Assembly (NCBI GenBank): GCA_964635875.1
Contig: CAZWRK010000049.1
Span: forward strand, 1 to 31,853
Source of the DNA: CAZWRK01 sp964635875
Lineage (GTDB): Bacteria; Pseudomonadota; Gammaproteobacteria; Burkholderiales; Aquaspirillaceae
Direction: 5' to 3'
Length of the DNA stretch: 31,853 nucleotides
Shown here: in pieces, positions 7,915 to 15,686 of the stretch
Position numbering within the stretch: position 1 is the stretch's first letter
Layout of the letters: each line of letters opens with the position of its first letter
Translations under genes and position numbers: made by a program
Notes under the pieces: generated by a model
Told to the model about the DNA's origin: nothing
The model's input: the letters and a program-made list of their open reading frames with translations, nothing else
The model's database searches: none

Positions 7915-8367
7915 ATGCTATTCGAATCAAACTTGCTTGGCCCCGTTGAAGTTGATGAAAGCACTGTTGTAACTTTTGCCCAAGGCTTACCGGGCTTCGA
8001 AGATTGCAAACGCTTTAAGTTGTTTCACGAAGAAGGCGACGCACCTCGCGTGTTCTGGATGCAGTCTCTTGATGATGCTTCGGTGCTCTTTAGCGTTGTC
8101 GATCCAGCCGAAGTCGGTGTTCGTTACGAAATCAATCTGAACGATGATGAAGTTGCAGAACTTGCACTCGAAAAAGCAGAAGATGCGGCTGTCTTGATCA
8201 TGGTTTACCGCGCTCCTGATGATGCGGCAGAGGGCGAAAATGCCCATCCGTTATTCCATGGCTCATTGAAGTTTAATGTCTTAGGCCCGTTGGTCTTGAA
8301 CTTGGTTCAACAGCGTGCCATGCAAAAAACTGGCTTCAAGTGCGATGTTGTGTTGAGTAACGGTTAA
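7915..8367 (+). CDS. fliW: Flagellar assembly factor FliW (CsrA antagonist)
   Basis: FliW binds CsrA and, in competition, flagellin, so coupling flagellin translation to its export. The 150-residue length is typical. The family pattern is clear: MLFESNLLGPVEVDESTVVTF then AQGLPGFEDCKRFKLF, FWMQSLDDASVLFSVVDP, and a C-terminal LKFNVLGPLVLNLVQQRAMQ in place of the NLRAPIVIN segment. The ATG at 7915 is preferred to a TTG one codon earlier because AGGAG at 7903-7907 is 7 bases away. It is followed by a strong bidirectional terminator. FliW is not next to csrA or fliC here; it lies about 1.9 kb from flhB and is transcribed away from the flagellar operon. It has its own leader, so is probably monocistronic. 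Confidence 0.9.
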   Translation: MLFESNLLGPVEVDESTVVTFAQGLPGFEDCKRFKLFHEEGDAPRVFWMQSLDDASVLFSVVDPAEVGVRYEINLNDDEVAELALEKAEDAAVLIMVYRAPDDAAEGENAHPLFHGSLKFNVLGPLVLNLVQQRAMQKTGFKCDVVLSNG

Positions 8368-8381
8368 TCGCTTATCCATAC

Positions 8382-8416
8382 AAAAAAGCCCCGTTCAAAT
8401 GAGCGGGGCTTTTTTT
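8382..8416. terminator. Bidirectional intrinsic terminator between fliW and ubiG
   Basis: Six A residues, a stem AGCCCCG/CGGGGCT that extends by TTC/GAG with one wobble pair, a 4-base loop and seven T residues. The genes on either side converge (fliW plus, ubiG minus), so the element can stop both. Confidence 0.93.
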
Positions 8417-8425
8417 CGGCTTATG

Positions 8426-9157
8426 TCATGTTGACTCGGTCGTGTTGCTTTCGATCGGTCGTGTCCAAGCCATCATGTAATTAATCGCTGTGTCGCGATC
8501 AATCGAAAAAGTTTTGCGAATCGGGTGATAGCGCATCCCCGAAAGATCTTGCATGCTCAAACCGGCGCTTCTCGCCATCCGTGATAGTTCTGATGGTTTC
8601 ATAAAGCGCGCATATTCATGCGTCCCTTTCGGGAGCATTCCTAGCACATACTCTGCTCCCAATACCGCCATCACATAGCTTTTCAAGTTGCGATTTAATG
8701 TTGAGAACACCACCGTTCCGCCCGGTTTCACCAAGCTGGCGCAGGCGCGCACTACGCTTTGCGGGTCCGGTACATGCTCAAGCATTTCCATGCAGGTCAC
8801 CACATCAAAGCTTGCCGGATGGGCCGCGGCAAAGTCTTCGACGGCAACACAGTGATAGTTCACGCTTAAGCCCACATCTAAAGCATGTAATTGCGCGACC
8901 TTAATCGACTTTTTCGCCAAATCAATCCCAGTGACTTGCGCGCCCCGTTTGGCTAAGCCTTCCGACAAAATTCCTCCGCCGCAGCCCACGTCGAGCACGG
9001 TCTTATCCGCCAAGCCTTGTGCGTGCTGCTGAATGTAATCAAGGCGCAGTGGGTTGATATCGTGCAGAGGTTTAAACTCACTTTCGGTATCCCACCACTT
9101 ATGGGCCAGCTGGCTGAATTTATCCAGCTCCATTGGGTCTACATTTTGTGTCGTCAT
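8426..9157 (-). CDS. ubiG: Ubiquinone biosynthesis O-methyltransferase UbiG
   Basis: UbiG carries out both SAM-dependent O-methylations in ubiquinone biosynthesis. The 243-residue protein starts MTTQNVDPMELDKFSQLA and carries WWDTESEFKPLHDINPLRL, typical of UbiG, then the SAM-binding motif VLDVGCGGG (about 54-62), TGIDLAKKSI, and VVTCMEMLEHVPDP. The C-terminal part has the membrane-associating region GMLPKGTHEYARFMKPSELSR. The ATG at 9157 is preferred to a GTG one codon earlier; an AAGGA site precedes both. It lies 23 bases after mtaD and both are on one strand, forming a likely operon. It terminates at the shared terminator before fliW. Confidence 0.97.
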   Translation of the reverse strand: MTTQNVDPMELDKFSQLAHKWWDTESEFKPLHDINPLRLDYIQQHAQGLADKTVLDVGCGGGILSEGLAKRGAQVTGIDLAKKSIKVAQLHALDVGLSVNYHCVAVEDFAAAHPASFDVVTCMEMLEHVPDPQSVVRACASLVKPGGTVVFSTLNRNLKSYVMAVLGAEYVLGMLPKGTHEYARFMKPSELSRMARSAGLSMQDLSGMRYHPIRKTFSIDRDTAINYMMAWTRPIESNTTEST

Positions 9158-9180
9158 CACGGTTATCCTTAAATGTTAAA

Positions 9181-10497
9181 TTAGCGCGCCGCGATTTTTT
9201 GCCGCCAGTGATTTGCTTTATCCAATAGTGTTGCGGTATCGACTGTTTGCAGTTGTCCGGTTTTGAGCACTTGCCGACCGGCGACCCAAACATCGCTGAC
9301 CTGCTCACGACCTACGGCGTAGACCAAATGTGAAATGGGGTCAAAAACTGGCGCTGTTTCAACATAATCCCCAAGATTAACCGCCATGAGATCTGCTTGT
9401 TTGCCTACTTCTACGCTGCCAACTTGATCGGCAATGCCCAGTGCTTGAGCACCGTTGAGCGTGGCCATCCGCAATGCACTCGCTGCAGGCACGGCCGTTG
9501 GCTCAAGCGTGCCTACTTTCGCCAGCAATGCCGCCATGCGCGTTTCGGAAAGCATATCCAATTTATTATTGGAGGCCGCGCCATCAGTACCAATCCCGAC
9601 GTTTACCCCCGCCTTCAGGTAGGCTGCAATCGGTGCAATGCCTGAGGCAAGTTTCATATTCGACGTGGGGTTATGTGCAATATGCACACCATATTGCTGT
9701 GCTAGCGCAATTTCCTCTTCATTGACATGCACCATGTGCGCAGCCACGAGGCGCGGAGACAATAGGCCCAGCTTTGCCAGTCGTGCGAGCGGTCGAACGC
9801 CATGGTCACGAAGGCTATCGCTGACCTCGCCTGCGGTTTCGTGGATATGGCAATGAATCCGCATATCTTCCCGCTCGGCAATCGCAACAACTTGTTTAAA
9901 GGTGTCATCGCTGACGGTGTACGGCGCATGCGGGGCCAGCGTGAAAGTGACGAGTTTTTCGCCTAAAAACGTTTGGCGATCCGCCATGCCTTTGTCGATG
10001 TATTCCTGTGCGTGGCTCGCGTAGTTCGTCGGGAACTCTAAGATTGAGCAGCCTACAAATGTGCGAACGCCTGCGGCCAAGCCCGCACGGGCAACGTCGG
10101 CATTATAAAAATACATGTCGTTGATGGTGGTGGTACCGCTGCGGATCATTTCACCCATTGCCAGCAACGTACCGTCATAGACAAAGTCTTCGCGTGCAAA
10201 TTGACCTTCTGCGGGCCAAATATGGTTTTGCAGCCAATCCATTAACGCCAAGTCATCTGCAAACCCGCGCAACAAGGTCATTGCCGAATGACCATGCAAA
10301 TTCACCATGCCGGGGCAGAGGACATGCTGATCTAGCGTAATCGTTTCTTTCGCTTGGTATTGGTCGCGTGCTGTTGGCGGGACAATGGCGACGATTTTCT
10401 GGTCTTGAATCGCCACGCTATGGTGCTCTAAAACCACATTTTCAGGTTCGATCGGCACGATCCAGCGCGCATCAATTAAGGTATCTACGGTTTGCAT
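9181..10497 (-). CDS. mtaD: 5'-methylthioadenosine/S-adenosylhomocysteine deaminase (amidohydrolase)
   Basis: This 438-residue protein belongs to the TRZ/ATZ branch of the amidohydrolase superfamily. Metal ligands are visible: NLHGHSAM (His68, His70), HCHIHETAGE, AAHMVHVNE and GTDGAAS. Members of this branch deaminate methylthioadenosine and S-adenosylhomocysteine to the inosyl compounds. The neighbour ubiG consumes SAM and makes S-adenosylhomocysteine, which inhibits methyltransferases, so the pair makes biochemical sense; the same pairing is known in pseudomonads. The ATG at 10497 is preceded by AGGA at about 9 bases. Substrate choice is inferred: related enzymes act on guanine, cytosine or triazines, but the TNDMYFY-like segment (TTINDMYFYNADVARA) fits the MtaD type. 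Confidence 0.85.
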   Translation of the reverse strand: MQTVDTLIDARWIVPIEPENVVLEHHSVAIQDQKIVAIVPPTARDQYQAKETITLDQHVLCPGMVNLHGHSAMTLLRGFADDLALMDWLQNHIWPAEGQFAREDFVYDGTLLAMGEMIRSGTTTINDMYFYNADVARAGLAAGVRTFVGCSILEFPTNYASHAQEYIDKGMADRQTFLGEKLVTFTLAPHAPYTVSDDTFKQVVAIAEREDMRIHCHIHETAGEVSDSLRDHGVRPLARLAKLGLLSPRLVAAHMVHVNEEEIALAQQYGVHIAHNPTSNMKLASGIAPIAAYLKAGVNVGIGTDGAASNNKLDMLSETRMAALLAKVGTLEPTAVPAASALRMATLNGAQALGIADQVGSVEVGKQADLMAVNLGDYVETAPVFDPISHLVYAVGREQVSDVWVAGRQVLKTGQLQTVDTATLLDKANHWRQKIAAR

Positions 10498-10530
10498 TAA
10501 AACAGTCCTGTAAGGAAAACAATCGGGGCG

Positions 10531-10559
10531 AGTGTAGGCAAGGGGGCTGCAGGCTGCAA
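10531..10559 (-). promoter_or_regulatory. Candidate promoter for mtaD-ubiG
   Basis: On the minus strand TTGCAG (10559-10554) and TACACT (10536-10531) are separated by 17 bases, the ideal spacing, though each half is only a partial match. It lies 34 bases upstream of the mtaD start in a 136-base divergent gap. In the same gap the plus strand has TTGACT at 10574-10579, a possible -35 for the cidA-lrgB pair, without a clear -10. Confidence 0.35.
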
Positions 10560-10633
10560 GTTTTAGCTGTGGATTGACTTATCTGAGTAAGGGGCGCAGT
10601 TTTACGCCTTTTGTGTATTGGCAAAGGGTGATC

Positions 10634-11011
10634 ATGGTTGAAACATTGATCCTATTGTTGGGCTTTCAGTTAGCGGGTGAGTTGATCGCGCGCGGGCTGC
10701 ACCTTCCTATTCCGGGAGCGGTGTTGGGCATGTTGTTACTATTTTTATGGTTATGCTTTCGGCGCTCTATACCGGTCCTGCTCGGCGAAAATGTTCCTAA
10801 TATGATGCGCCATCTGGGCTTGTTTTTTGTGCCCGCAGGGGTTGGCGTGTTGCAATATGCAGATCTACTTGGGCGGTCGTTTATTCCGCTCACTGTGACC
10901 TTGGTGCTGGCGCTCTTAGTGACCCATTTATCCAGCGCGTGGATTCTGAAAACCTTGTTGGTCAGAAGCCGTGCACGACGAATGCAAGGGAGTCGTCGTG
11001 GCAACATTTGA
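10634..11011 (+). CDS. CidA/LrgA family small membrane protein
   Basis: A 125-residue integral membrane protein of the CidA/LrgA family, holin-like proteins that work with an LrgB/CidB partner and are linked to cell lysis control or export of small metabolites. The sequence shows four hydrophobic segments and the family hallmarks: LLGFQLAGELIARGLHLPIPGAVLGMLLL near the N-terminus and the segment MMRHLGLFFVPAGVGVLQY in the middle. The start at ATG 10634 follows AAGGGTG by a few bases; the frame is open further upstream to 10574, but that stretch is not family-like. The C-terminal tail is strongly basic (RSRARRMQGSRRG). It overlaps the next gene, lrgB, by 14 bases. CidA and LrgA cannot be told apart from sequence alone. 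Confidence 0.88.
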   Translation: MVETLILLLGFQLAGELIARGLHLPIPGAVLGMLLLFLWLCFRRSIPVLLGENVPNMMRHLGLFFVPAGVGVLQYADLLGRSFIPLTVTLVLALLVTHLSSAWILKTLLVRSRARRMQGSRRGNI

Positions 11012-11717
11012 AGAACTTTGGCGTTTTCTTCGTGGCTTTCCGCTGTTTTGGCTCTTTATGACCTTGCTCGGCTATCGTTTTGGTTTCTGGGTGAATGCCA
11101 AAACGAAAGGCAGCTCGTGGTTTAATCCGATTGTGGTCGCCAATGTGACTTTGATCAGCTTTTTGGTCATCACCGGCGTGGATTATGCGACTTATTTCAC
11201 GGGCGGCCAGTATATTCATTTGCTCCTTGGGCCTGCGACCGTGGCATTAGCGGTGCCGTTGTACGCCAACTTGAGCCGGCTCACGCGCGCGTTTGGGCCG
11301 TTATCGCTGACATTACTTATTGGCAGCACAGTCGGCATTGTGGCCGGCGTCGCTTTGGGGGCGAGTCTTGGTTTGGAGCGGGATATTTTATTGACGCTTG
11401 GGCCGCGCTCCGTCACGACCCCCATTGCAATGGGCATTGCCGAGCAGACGGGCGGCATCCCACAGCTGGCCGCCGCATTTGTAATTCTGACTGGCATTAT
11501 TGGTTGCTTGGTGTCGATTCCGTTGATTCAGCGCTTAGGTTGGGACAGCGATTTAGTGCTAGGCTTTTCGACAGGGTTGGCCGCGCACGGTATTGGAACC
11601 GCCCGCGTATTTCAGTTGTCGGAGACCGCAGGCGCCTTTGCCGGTTTGGCGATGGGCTTAAACGGACTATTGACCGCAGTGCTGATTCCAATTTTGCTCG
11701 GTCTTTTTCCAATTTGA
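10998..11717 (+). CDS. lrgB: LrgB/CidB family membrane protein
   Basis: A 239-residue multi-span membrane protein of the LrgB/CidB family, the partner of the preceding CidA/LrgA-like protein. Family marks: GPATVALAVPLYANL, LTLGPRSVTTPIAMGIAEQTGG, and LGFSTGLAAHGIGTARVFQ near the C-terminus. The GTG at 10998 is preferred because AAGGGAG lies 5 bases before it; an earlier in-frame GTG at 10971 lacks such a site. The predicted N-terminus is then MATFEELWRFLRGFPLFWLF. The 14-base overlap with the upstream gene implies translational coupling. In some bacteria LrgAB transports pyruvate or glycolate; the substrate here is unknown. No LytR-type regulator is adjacent, unlike in Firmicutes. Confidence 0.92.
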   Translation: MATFEELWRFLRGFPLFWLFMTLLGYRFGFWVNAKTKGSSWFNPIVVANVTLISFLVITGVDYATYFTGGQYIHLLLGPATVALAVPLYANLSRLTRAFGPLSLTLLIGSTVGIVAGVALGASLGLERDILLTLGPRSVTTPIAMGIAEQTGGIPQLAAAFVILTGIIGCLVSIPLIQRLGWDSDLVLGFSTGLAAHGIGTARVFQLSETAGAFAGLAMGLNGLLTAVLIPILLGLFPI

Positions 11718-11776
11718 CCCAAAATAGCAATACAGATGCGCTAGTCTCGACGTCTAATCAATAAGGAGAAATCACC

Positions 11777-12235
11777 ATGGATTTGATTTTGTGGCGCCAT
11801 GCCGAAGCCGAGGATGGTTCAAACGATTTAGCGCGGACCCTCACGCGTAAAGGCCAACAACAGGCCGGACAAATGGCCGCGTGGTTGCGTGATCATTTAC
11901 CCGATAACTACCGTGTTTTTGCCAGCGAAGCGAAGCGTTCCCAGCAAACAGCGGCGTTTATCTCAAAAAGCTATAAAGTGATGCCCGAGCTGAACCCCGA
12001 CGCCACGCCGGATGCCGTTTTTAAAGCGCTCGATTGGCCAAACCTCAACCATCCGGTGATCTTAGTCGGCCATCAACCGTATATTGGTCAAATTGCCGCA
12101 AAATTGCTATGTGGCGACTCGCAACTATGGACGGTGAAAAAAGGCGGCATGTGGTGGTTGCAGCATCGCGTGCGCCATGGGATTCCGCAAACCTTACTGA
12201 AAGCGGTGATGAATCCGGGACTGATGGCTTCTTAA
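11777..12235 (+). CDS. sixA: Phosphohistidine phosphatase SixA
   Basis: SixA is a small histidine phosphatase that removes phosphate from phosphohistidine, known on ArcB HPt domains and, in E. coli, on the nitrogen-related phosphotransferase protein NPr. The 152-residue protein has the catalytic LWRHAEAE near the N-terminus (RHG-family histidine, here followed by Ala), ASEAKRSQQTA, and the second histidine in VILVGHQPYIGQIA. It lacks other domains. An AAGGAG site at 11763-11768 precedes the ATG. It lies 59 bases after lrgB and is followed by a terminator, so it may be on the lrgAB transcript or alone. Family assignment is good; its in vivo target is not shown here. Confidence 0.88.
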   Translation: MDLILWRHAEAEDGSNDLARTLTRKGQQQAGQMAAWLRDHLPDNYRVFASEAKRSQQTAAFISKSYKVMPELNPDATPDAVFKALDWPNLNHPVILVGHQPYIGQIAAKLLCGDSQLWTVKKGGMWWLQHRVRHGIPQTLLKAVMNPGLMAS

Positions 12236-12255
12236 ATAAGCCGATGGTGGCGATC

Positions 12256-12287
12256 AGCAGAGGCGACAAACGTCCTCTGCTTTTTTT
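12256..12287 (+). terminator. Intrinsic terminator after sixA
   Basis: Stem AGCAGAGG (12256-12263) with CCTCTGCT (12274-12281), a 10-base loop and seven T residues (12281-12287). It lies 20 bases after the sixA stop and before the recG promoter region. Confidence 0.9.
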
Positions 12288-12296
12288 ATGCAAAAA

Positions 12297-12327
12297 TTGC
12301 CCGAGGTAGAGATCCGCTTCGTAAAAT
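12297..12327 (+). promoter_or_regulatory. Candidate recG promoter
   Basis: TAAAAT at 12322-12327 matches five of six -10 bases. TTGCCC at 12297-12302 is a partial -35 at a 19-base spacing, longer than ideal. It lies 27 bases before the recG ATG and just after the sixA terminator, where a promoter is needed. Confidence 0.35.
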
Positions 12328-12354
12328 ATCGGCAGTTTTTCTTCTGGTTAGCTT

Positions 12355-14385
12355 ATGTCTGATTTAATCGTCCCCGAGAGTGTTGGTCAGCGTCTAGCAA
12401 AACTCGGCATTTATTCCCGCTTTGATTTGGTGTTGCATCTGCCTCTGCGCTACGAAGATGAAACGCAAATTCTGCCGATTCACGCCTTACGCATTGGCGA
12501 TTCGGCACAAGTCGAGGGCGAAATCATCTCGAGTGAAGTCCGTATTCGGCCGCGTAAGCAACTCTTGGCGACGCTCAAAGACGCGCAAGGGGGGCGATTA
12601 CAGCTCCGTTTTATCCATTTCTATCCTAGTCAAGTCAATCAATGTGCGGTCGGTAACACCTTGCGCGCGCTGGGTGAGGTGCGCCATTGCTTTCACGGTG
12701 GCTTGGAAATGGTGCACCCCAAGCTGCGCGAGACCTGCCCCGATCATGCGTTGCCGCAGCATTTAACGCCGGTTTATCCGACGGTCAGCGGGCTATCTCA
12801 GCCGAATTTACGCAAACTGATCGTCAATGCGCTCACCGCTGAAGTCTTAACCGATACCTTGTCTCCGCGTTATTTACAGCGTTTGCAGCTGATTGCGTTT
12901 GCCGATGCTGTCACCCTTCTCCACCACCCACCGGCAGGGCTGATTGGCGAGGCGTTTGATGCGGCAGCCTATCCCGCGTGGCAACGCCTGCGCTTTGATG
13001 AGCTTCTCGCGCAGCAACTGTCGATGCGTGAAGCCTATCGGGCGCGCCGCAAAATTATCGCCCAGCCTTTGGTCGGAGACGGCGCATTGCGTGCCGCTTT
13101 CACCGCCGCTTTGCCGTTTGCGTTGACCGACGCCCAGCAGCGGGTATTGGCCGAAATTAGCCACGATTTGGCGCGCAGCGAGCCGATGCGCCGTTTATTA
13201 CTGGGCGATGTCGGCAGCGGAAAGACCGTCGTCGCGGCGCTCGCCGCCTTGCAAGCGATTGAAGCTGGGCGGCAGGCAGCCTTGATGGCCCCGACCGAAA
13301 TTCTCGCAGAACAGCATTATTTAAAATTGTCGGAGTGGTTTTCGGCGCTTGGTTTACAGGTTGTGTGGCTCTCCGGCAGCCTGAAAAAATCCCAGAAAAA
13401 AGTCGCGATTCAGGCGTTGGCCTCAGGCGAGGCGCATTTGGCGGTCGGCACGCATGCCTTGTTTCAAGACGAGGTGCAATTTGCCAATCTCGGCTTGGCC
13501 TTGATCGACGAACAGCACCGGTTTGGCGTCACGCAGCGGGTCGCCTTACAGGAAAAAGGCCTGCACTCACACCAGCTGATGATGTCCGCAACCCCGATCC
13601 CCAGAACCTTGGCGATGAGCTTTTTTGCCGATTTAGATGTGTCAGTGATTGATGCCTTACCGCCCGGCCGATCGCCGATTGTGACCAAGCTGATTGCCGC
13701 TGCGCGCCGTCCAGAAGTGATTTATGGCGTTAAAAACGAAGTCGAAAAAGGCCAACAAGCGTATTGGGTGTGCCCCTTAATCGAAGAATCTGAAACCCTC
13801 GAACTGCAAACCGCTTTGGCGACCTATGAAGAACTTGCGCAAACGCTCGCGCCGATTCAAGTCGGCTTGGTGCATGGGCGAATGAAGGCCGATGAAAAAG
13901 CGGCGGTGATGGCGGCTTTCAAAGCCAATCAGCTGCAAGTATTAGTCGCTACAACCGTGATTGAAGTCGGCGTTGATGTGCCGAATGCGTCATTGATGGT
14001 GATCGAGCACGGGGAGCGGAGGGGGCGGGCGCATTTGCATCATTTGCGTGGGGGGGTGGGGCGGGGGGCGGCAGCGAGCCGGTGCGTGTTGATGTACGAG
14101 TCCCCATTATCTGAAATCGCCCGAGCGCGCTTAAAGGTGATTTTTGAAAATAGCGATGGCTTTACGATTGCGCAGGAAGATTTGCGGATTCGGGGGCCGG
14201 GGGAGTTTTTAGGTGCGAAACAAAGCGGAATGCCGATGTTGAAATTTGCCGATCCCGAGCGTGATGTCGAGCTGCTTGAGGCCGCCCGCGCTTTAGCCGA
14301 TCACTTGCTGGATAAAGATCCCGCGACGGCGCAAGCGCATTTGCAGCGTTGGTTGGCGGGGCGGGAAATGTTTTTGCGGAGCTAA
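12355..14385 (+). CDS. recG: ATP-dependent DNA helicase RecG, with anomalous motif VI
   Basis: RecG remodels stalled replication forks and branch-migrates Holliday junctions. The protein has 676 residues; the E. coli one has 693. It holds the N-terminal wedge/OB domain, Walker A GDVGSGKT (284-291), the Walker B DEQH (385-388), SATPIPRTLAMSFFADLD, and a C-terminal GFTIAQEDLRIRGPGEFLG. Between these, motif VI is odd: RecG proteins normally read GLxQLHQLRGRVGRG, but here residues 557-571 read GRAHLHHLRGGVGRG, and residues 553 and 556 also deviate. Flanking sequence fits perfectly, so this may be base-calling error in a G-rich stretch (14009-14070) or a real inactivating lesion; see findings. The frame is intact. 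It has its own promoter-like sequence and is closed by a terminator. Confidence 0.93.
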   Translation: MSDLIVPESVGQRLAKLGIYSRFDLVLHLPLRYEDETQILPIHALRIGDSAQVEGEIISSEVRIRPRKQLLATLKDAQGGRLQLRFIHFYPSQVNQCAVGNTLRALGEVRHCFHGGLEMVHPKLRETCPDHALPQHLTPVYPTVSGLSQPNLRKLIVNALTAEVLTDTLSPRYLQRLQLIAFADAVTLLHHPPAGLIGEAFDAAAYPAWQRLRFDELLAQQLSMREAYRARRKIIAQPLVGDGALRAAFTAALPFALTDAQQRVLAEISHDLARSEPMRRLLLGDVGSGKTVVAALAALQAIEAGRQAALMAPTEILAEQHYLKLSEWFSALGLQVVWLSGSLKKSQKKVAIQALASGEAHLAVGTHALFQDEVQFANLGLALIDEQHRFGVTQRVALQEKGLHSHQLMMSATPIPRTLAMSFFADLDVSVIDALPPGRSPIVTKLIAAARRPEVIYGVKNEVEKGQQAYWVCPLIEESETLELQTALATYEELAQTLAPIQVGLVHGRMKADEKAAVMAAFKANQLQVLVATTVIEVGVDVPNASLMVIEHGERRGRAHLHHLRGGVGRGAAASRCVLMYESPLSEIARARLKVIFENSDGFTIAQEDLRIRGPGEFLGAKQSGMPMLKFADPERDVELLEAARALADHLLDKDPATAQAHLQRWLAGREMFLRS

Positions 14386-14387
14386 AT

Positions 14388-14417
14388 AAAAAACCCGACG
14401 TGAGGCCGGGTTTTTTT
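14388..14417. terminator. Bidirectional terminator between recG and murA
   Basis: Six A residues, stem CCCG (14394-14397) with CGGG (14407-14410), extended by flanking A/T pairs, then seven T residues. It serves the convergent recG (plus) and murA (minus). Confidence 0.85.
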
Positions 14418-14431
14418 GGGCAAGTGCGCGT

Positions 14432-15682
14432 TTAGCTGGTGCGCTCAATTTTTGCACCGACCGCATTTAATTTGCGTTCGATGTGTTCATAACCGCGATC
14501 CAGATGGTAAATCCGATCGACAATGGTTTCGCCTTCGGCGACCAATCCGGCAATCACCAAACTGGCTGAAGCGCGCAAATCCGTCGCCATCACTGTTGCG
14601 CCGGAGAGCTTTTCGACACCGCGCACGACGGCGGTATTGCCTTCGACATCAATATGCGCGCCCATCCGCACCAATTCCGAAACATGCATAAAGCGGTTCT
14701 CGAAAATAGTTTCGGTCACAATCCCAGCACCTTCAGCGATGGTGTTCAGGGTCATGAACTGCGCTTGCATGTCGGTCGGGAACGCCGGATGTGGCAAGGT
14801 GCGGACATTAACGGCTTTCGGGCGGCGTTTCATATCCAGCGAAATCCAATCGTCTCCCGCTTCAACGATACAACCGGCTTCAACTAGCTTGTCGAGTACG
14901 GCCTCCATATCGCGGGCGCGGGCGTTGCGCAAGATGATATGGCCTTGTGTCATGGCACCAGCCACCAAGAATGTGCCGGCCTCGATCCGATCGGGCATCA
15001 CCGCGTGTTCGGCACCGTGCAGACGATCAACGCCTTCAATGACGAGCCGATCACTGCCAATACCGGAGATTTTTGCGCCCATTTTGTTGAGGCATTCGGC
15101 CAAGTCGGTGATTTCCGGTTCGCGGGCGGCATTTTCCAAAATGGTGGTGCCTTCGGCGAGCGTTGCGGCCATCAGCAGGTTTTCGGTGCCGGTCACGGTG
15201 ACCATATCCATTACCACGCGTGCGCCCTTGAGCTTGCCACGGGCTTTGACGTAGCCATGTTCAATTTGAATGTCGGCACCCATGGCGGTGAGGCCTTTGA
15301 TGTGCTGATCGACCGGCCGCGAACCAATCGCGCACCCGCCCGGCAGACTGACCGAGGCCTCGCCAAAGCGGGCCAGTGTCGGGCCTAAAACCAAGATCGA
15401 CGCGCGCATGGTTTTCACGAGGTCGTAGGGCGCGACCAAGTTGTCGATGTGGCCGCAGGTCAGCTCAAATTCATGAATATTGTCGGTCATGACCCGCGCG
15501 CCCATGCCTTGCAGCAATTTTTGCGTGGTTAGCACGTCACGCAATTGCGGGACATTGGTCAGGCGTAGGGTGTCGGCGGTGAGCAGCGAGGCGCACAAAA
15601 TCGGCAGTGCGGCATTTTTGGCCCCTGATACGGTGATATCGCCATTGAGCGGGCCGTTGCCGATGATTTTAAGTTTTTCCAT
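14432..15682 (-). CDS. murA: UDP-N-acetylglucosamine 1-carboxyvinyltransferase MurA
   Basis: MurA transfers enolpyruvate from PEP to UDP-GlcNAc, the first committed step of peptidoglycan synthesis. The 416-residue protein begins MEKLKIIGNGPLNGDITVSGAKNAAL, with the conserved Lys-Asn pair of the active site. The catalytic cysteine lies in PGGCAIGSRPVDQHIKGL (Cys117), so the Cys-to-Asp change that gives intrinsic fosfomycin resistance is absent. The C-terminal RIYHLDRGYEHIERKL is also standard. It lies 4 bases after ibaG and is the last gene of the long minus-strand envelope cluster, the ibaG-murA order being that of E. coli. It ends at the shared terminator. Confidence 0.98.
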   Translation of the reverse strand: MEKLKIIGNGPLNGDITVSGAKNAALPILCASLLTADTLRLTNVPQLRDVLTTQKLLQGMGARVMTDNIHEFELTCGHIDNLVAPYDLVKTMRASILVLGPTLARFGEASVSLPGGCAIGSRPVDQHIKGLTAMGADIQIEHGYVKARGKLKGARVVMDMVTVTGTENLLMAATLAEGTTILENAAREPEITDLAECLNKMGAKISGIGSDRLVIEGVDRLHGAEHAVMPDRIEAGTFLVAGAMTQGHIILRNARARDMEAVLDKLVEAGCIVEAGDDWISLDMKRRPKAVNVRTLPHPAFPTDMQAQFMTLNTIAEGAGIVTETIFENRFMHVSELVRMGAHIDVEGNTAVVRGVEKLSGATVMATDLRASASLVIAGLVAEGETIVDRIYHLDRGYEHIERKLNAVGAKIERTS

Positions 15683-15686
15683 GGGC

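Noticed and set aside
10544..10560. DNA uptake sequence resembling a Kingella-type motif with GCAGGCTGC
   Set aside because: Only a single partial copy was noticed; uptake sequences should recur many times in 32 kb.
12297..14385. Frameshift in recG to explain the altered motif VI
   Set aside because: The sequence before and after the anomalous stretch fits the family in the same frame, and several conserved residues within it (LH, LRG, VGRG) are kept, so there is no shift.
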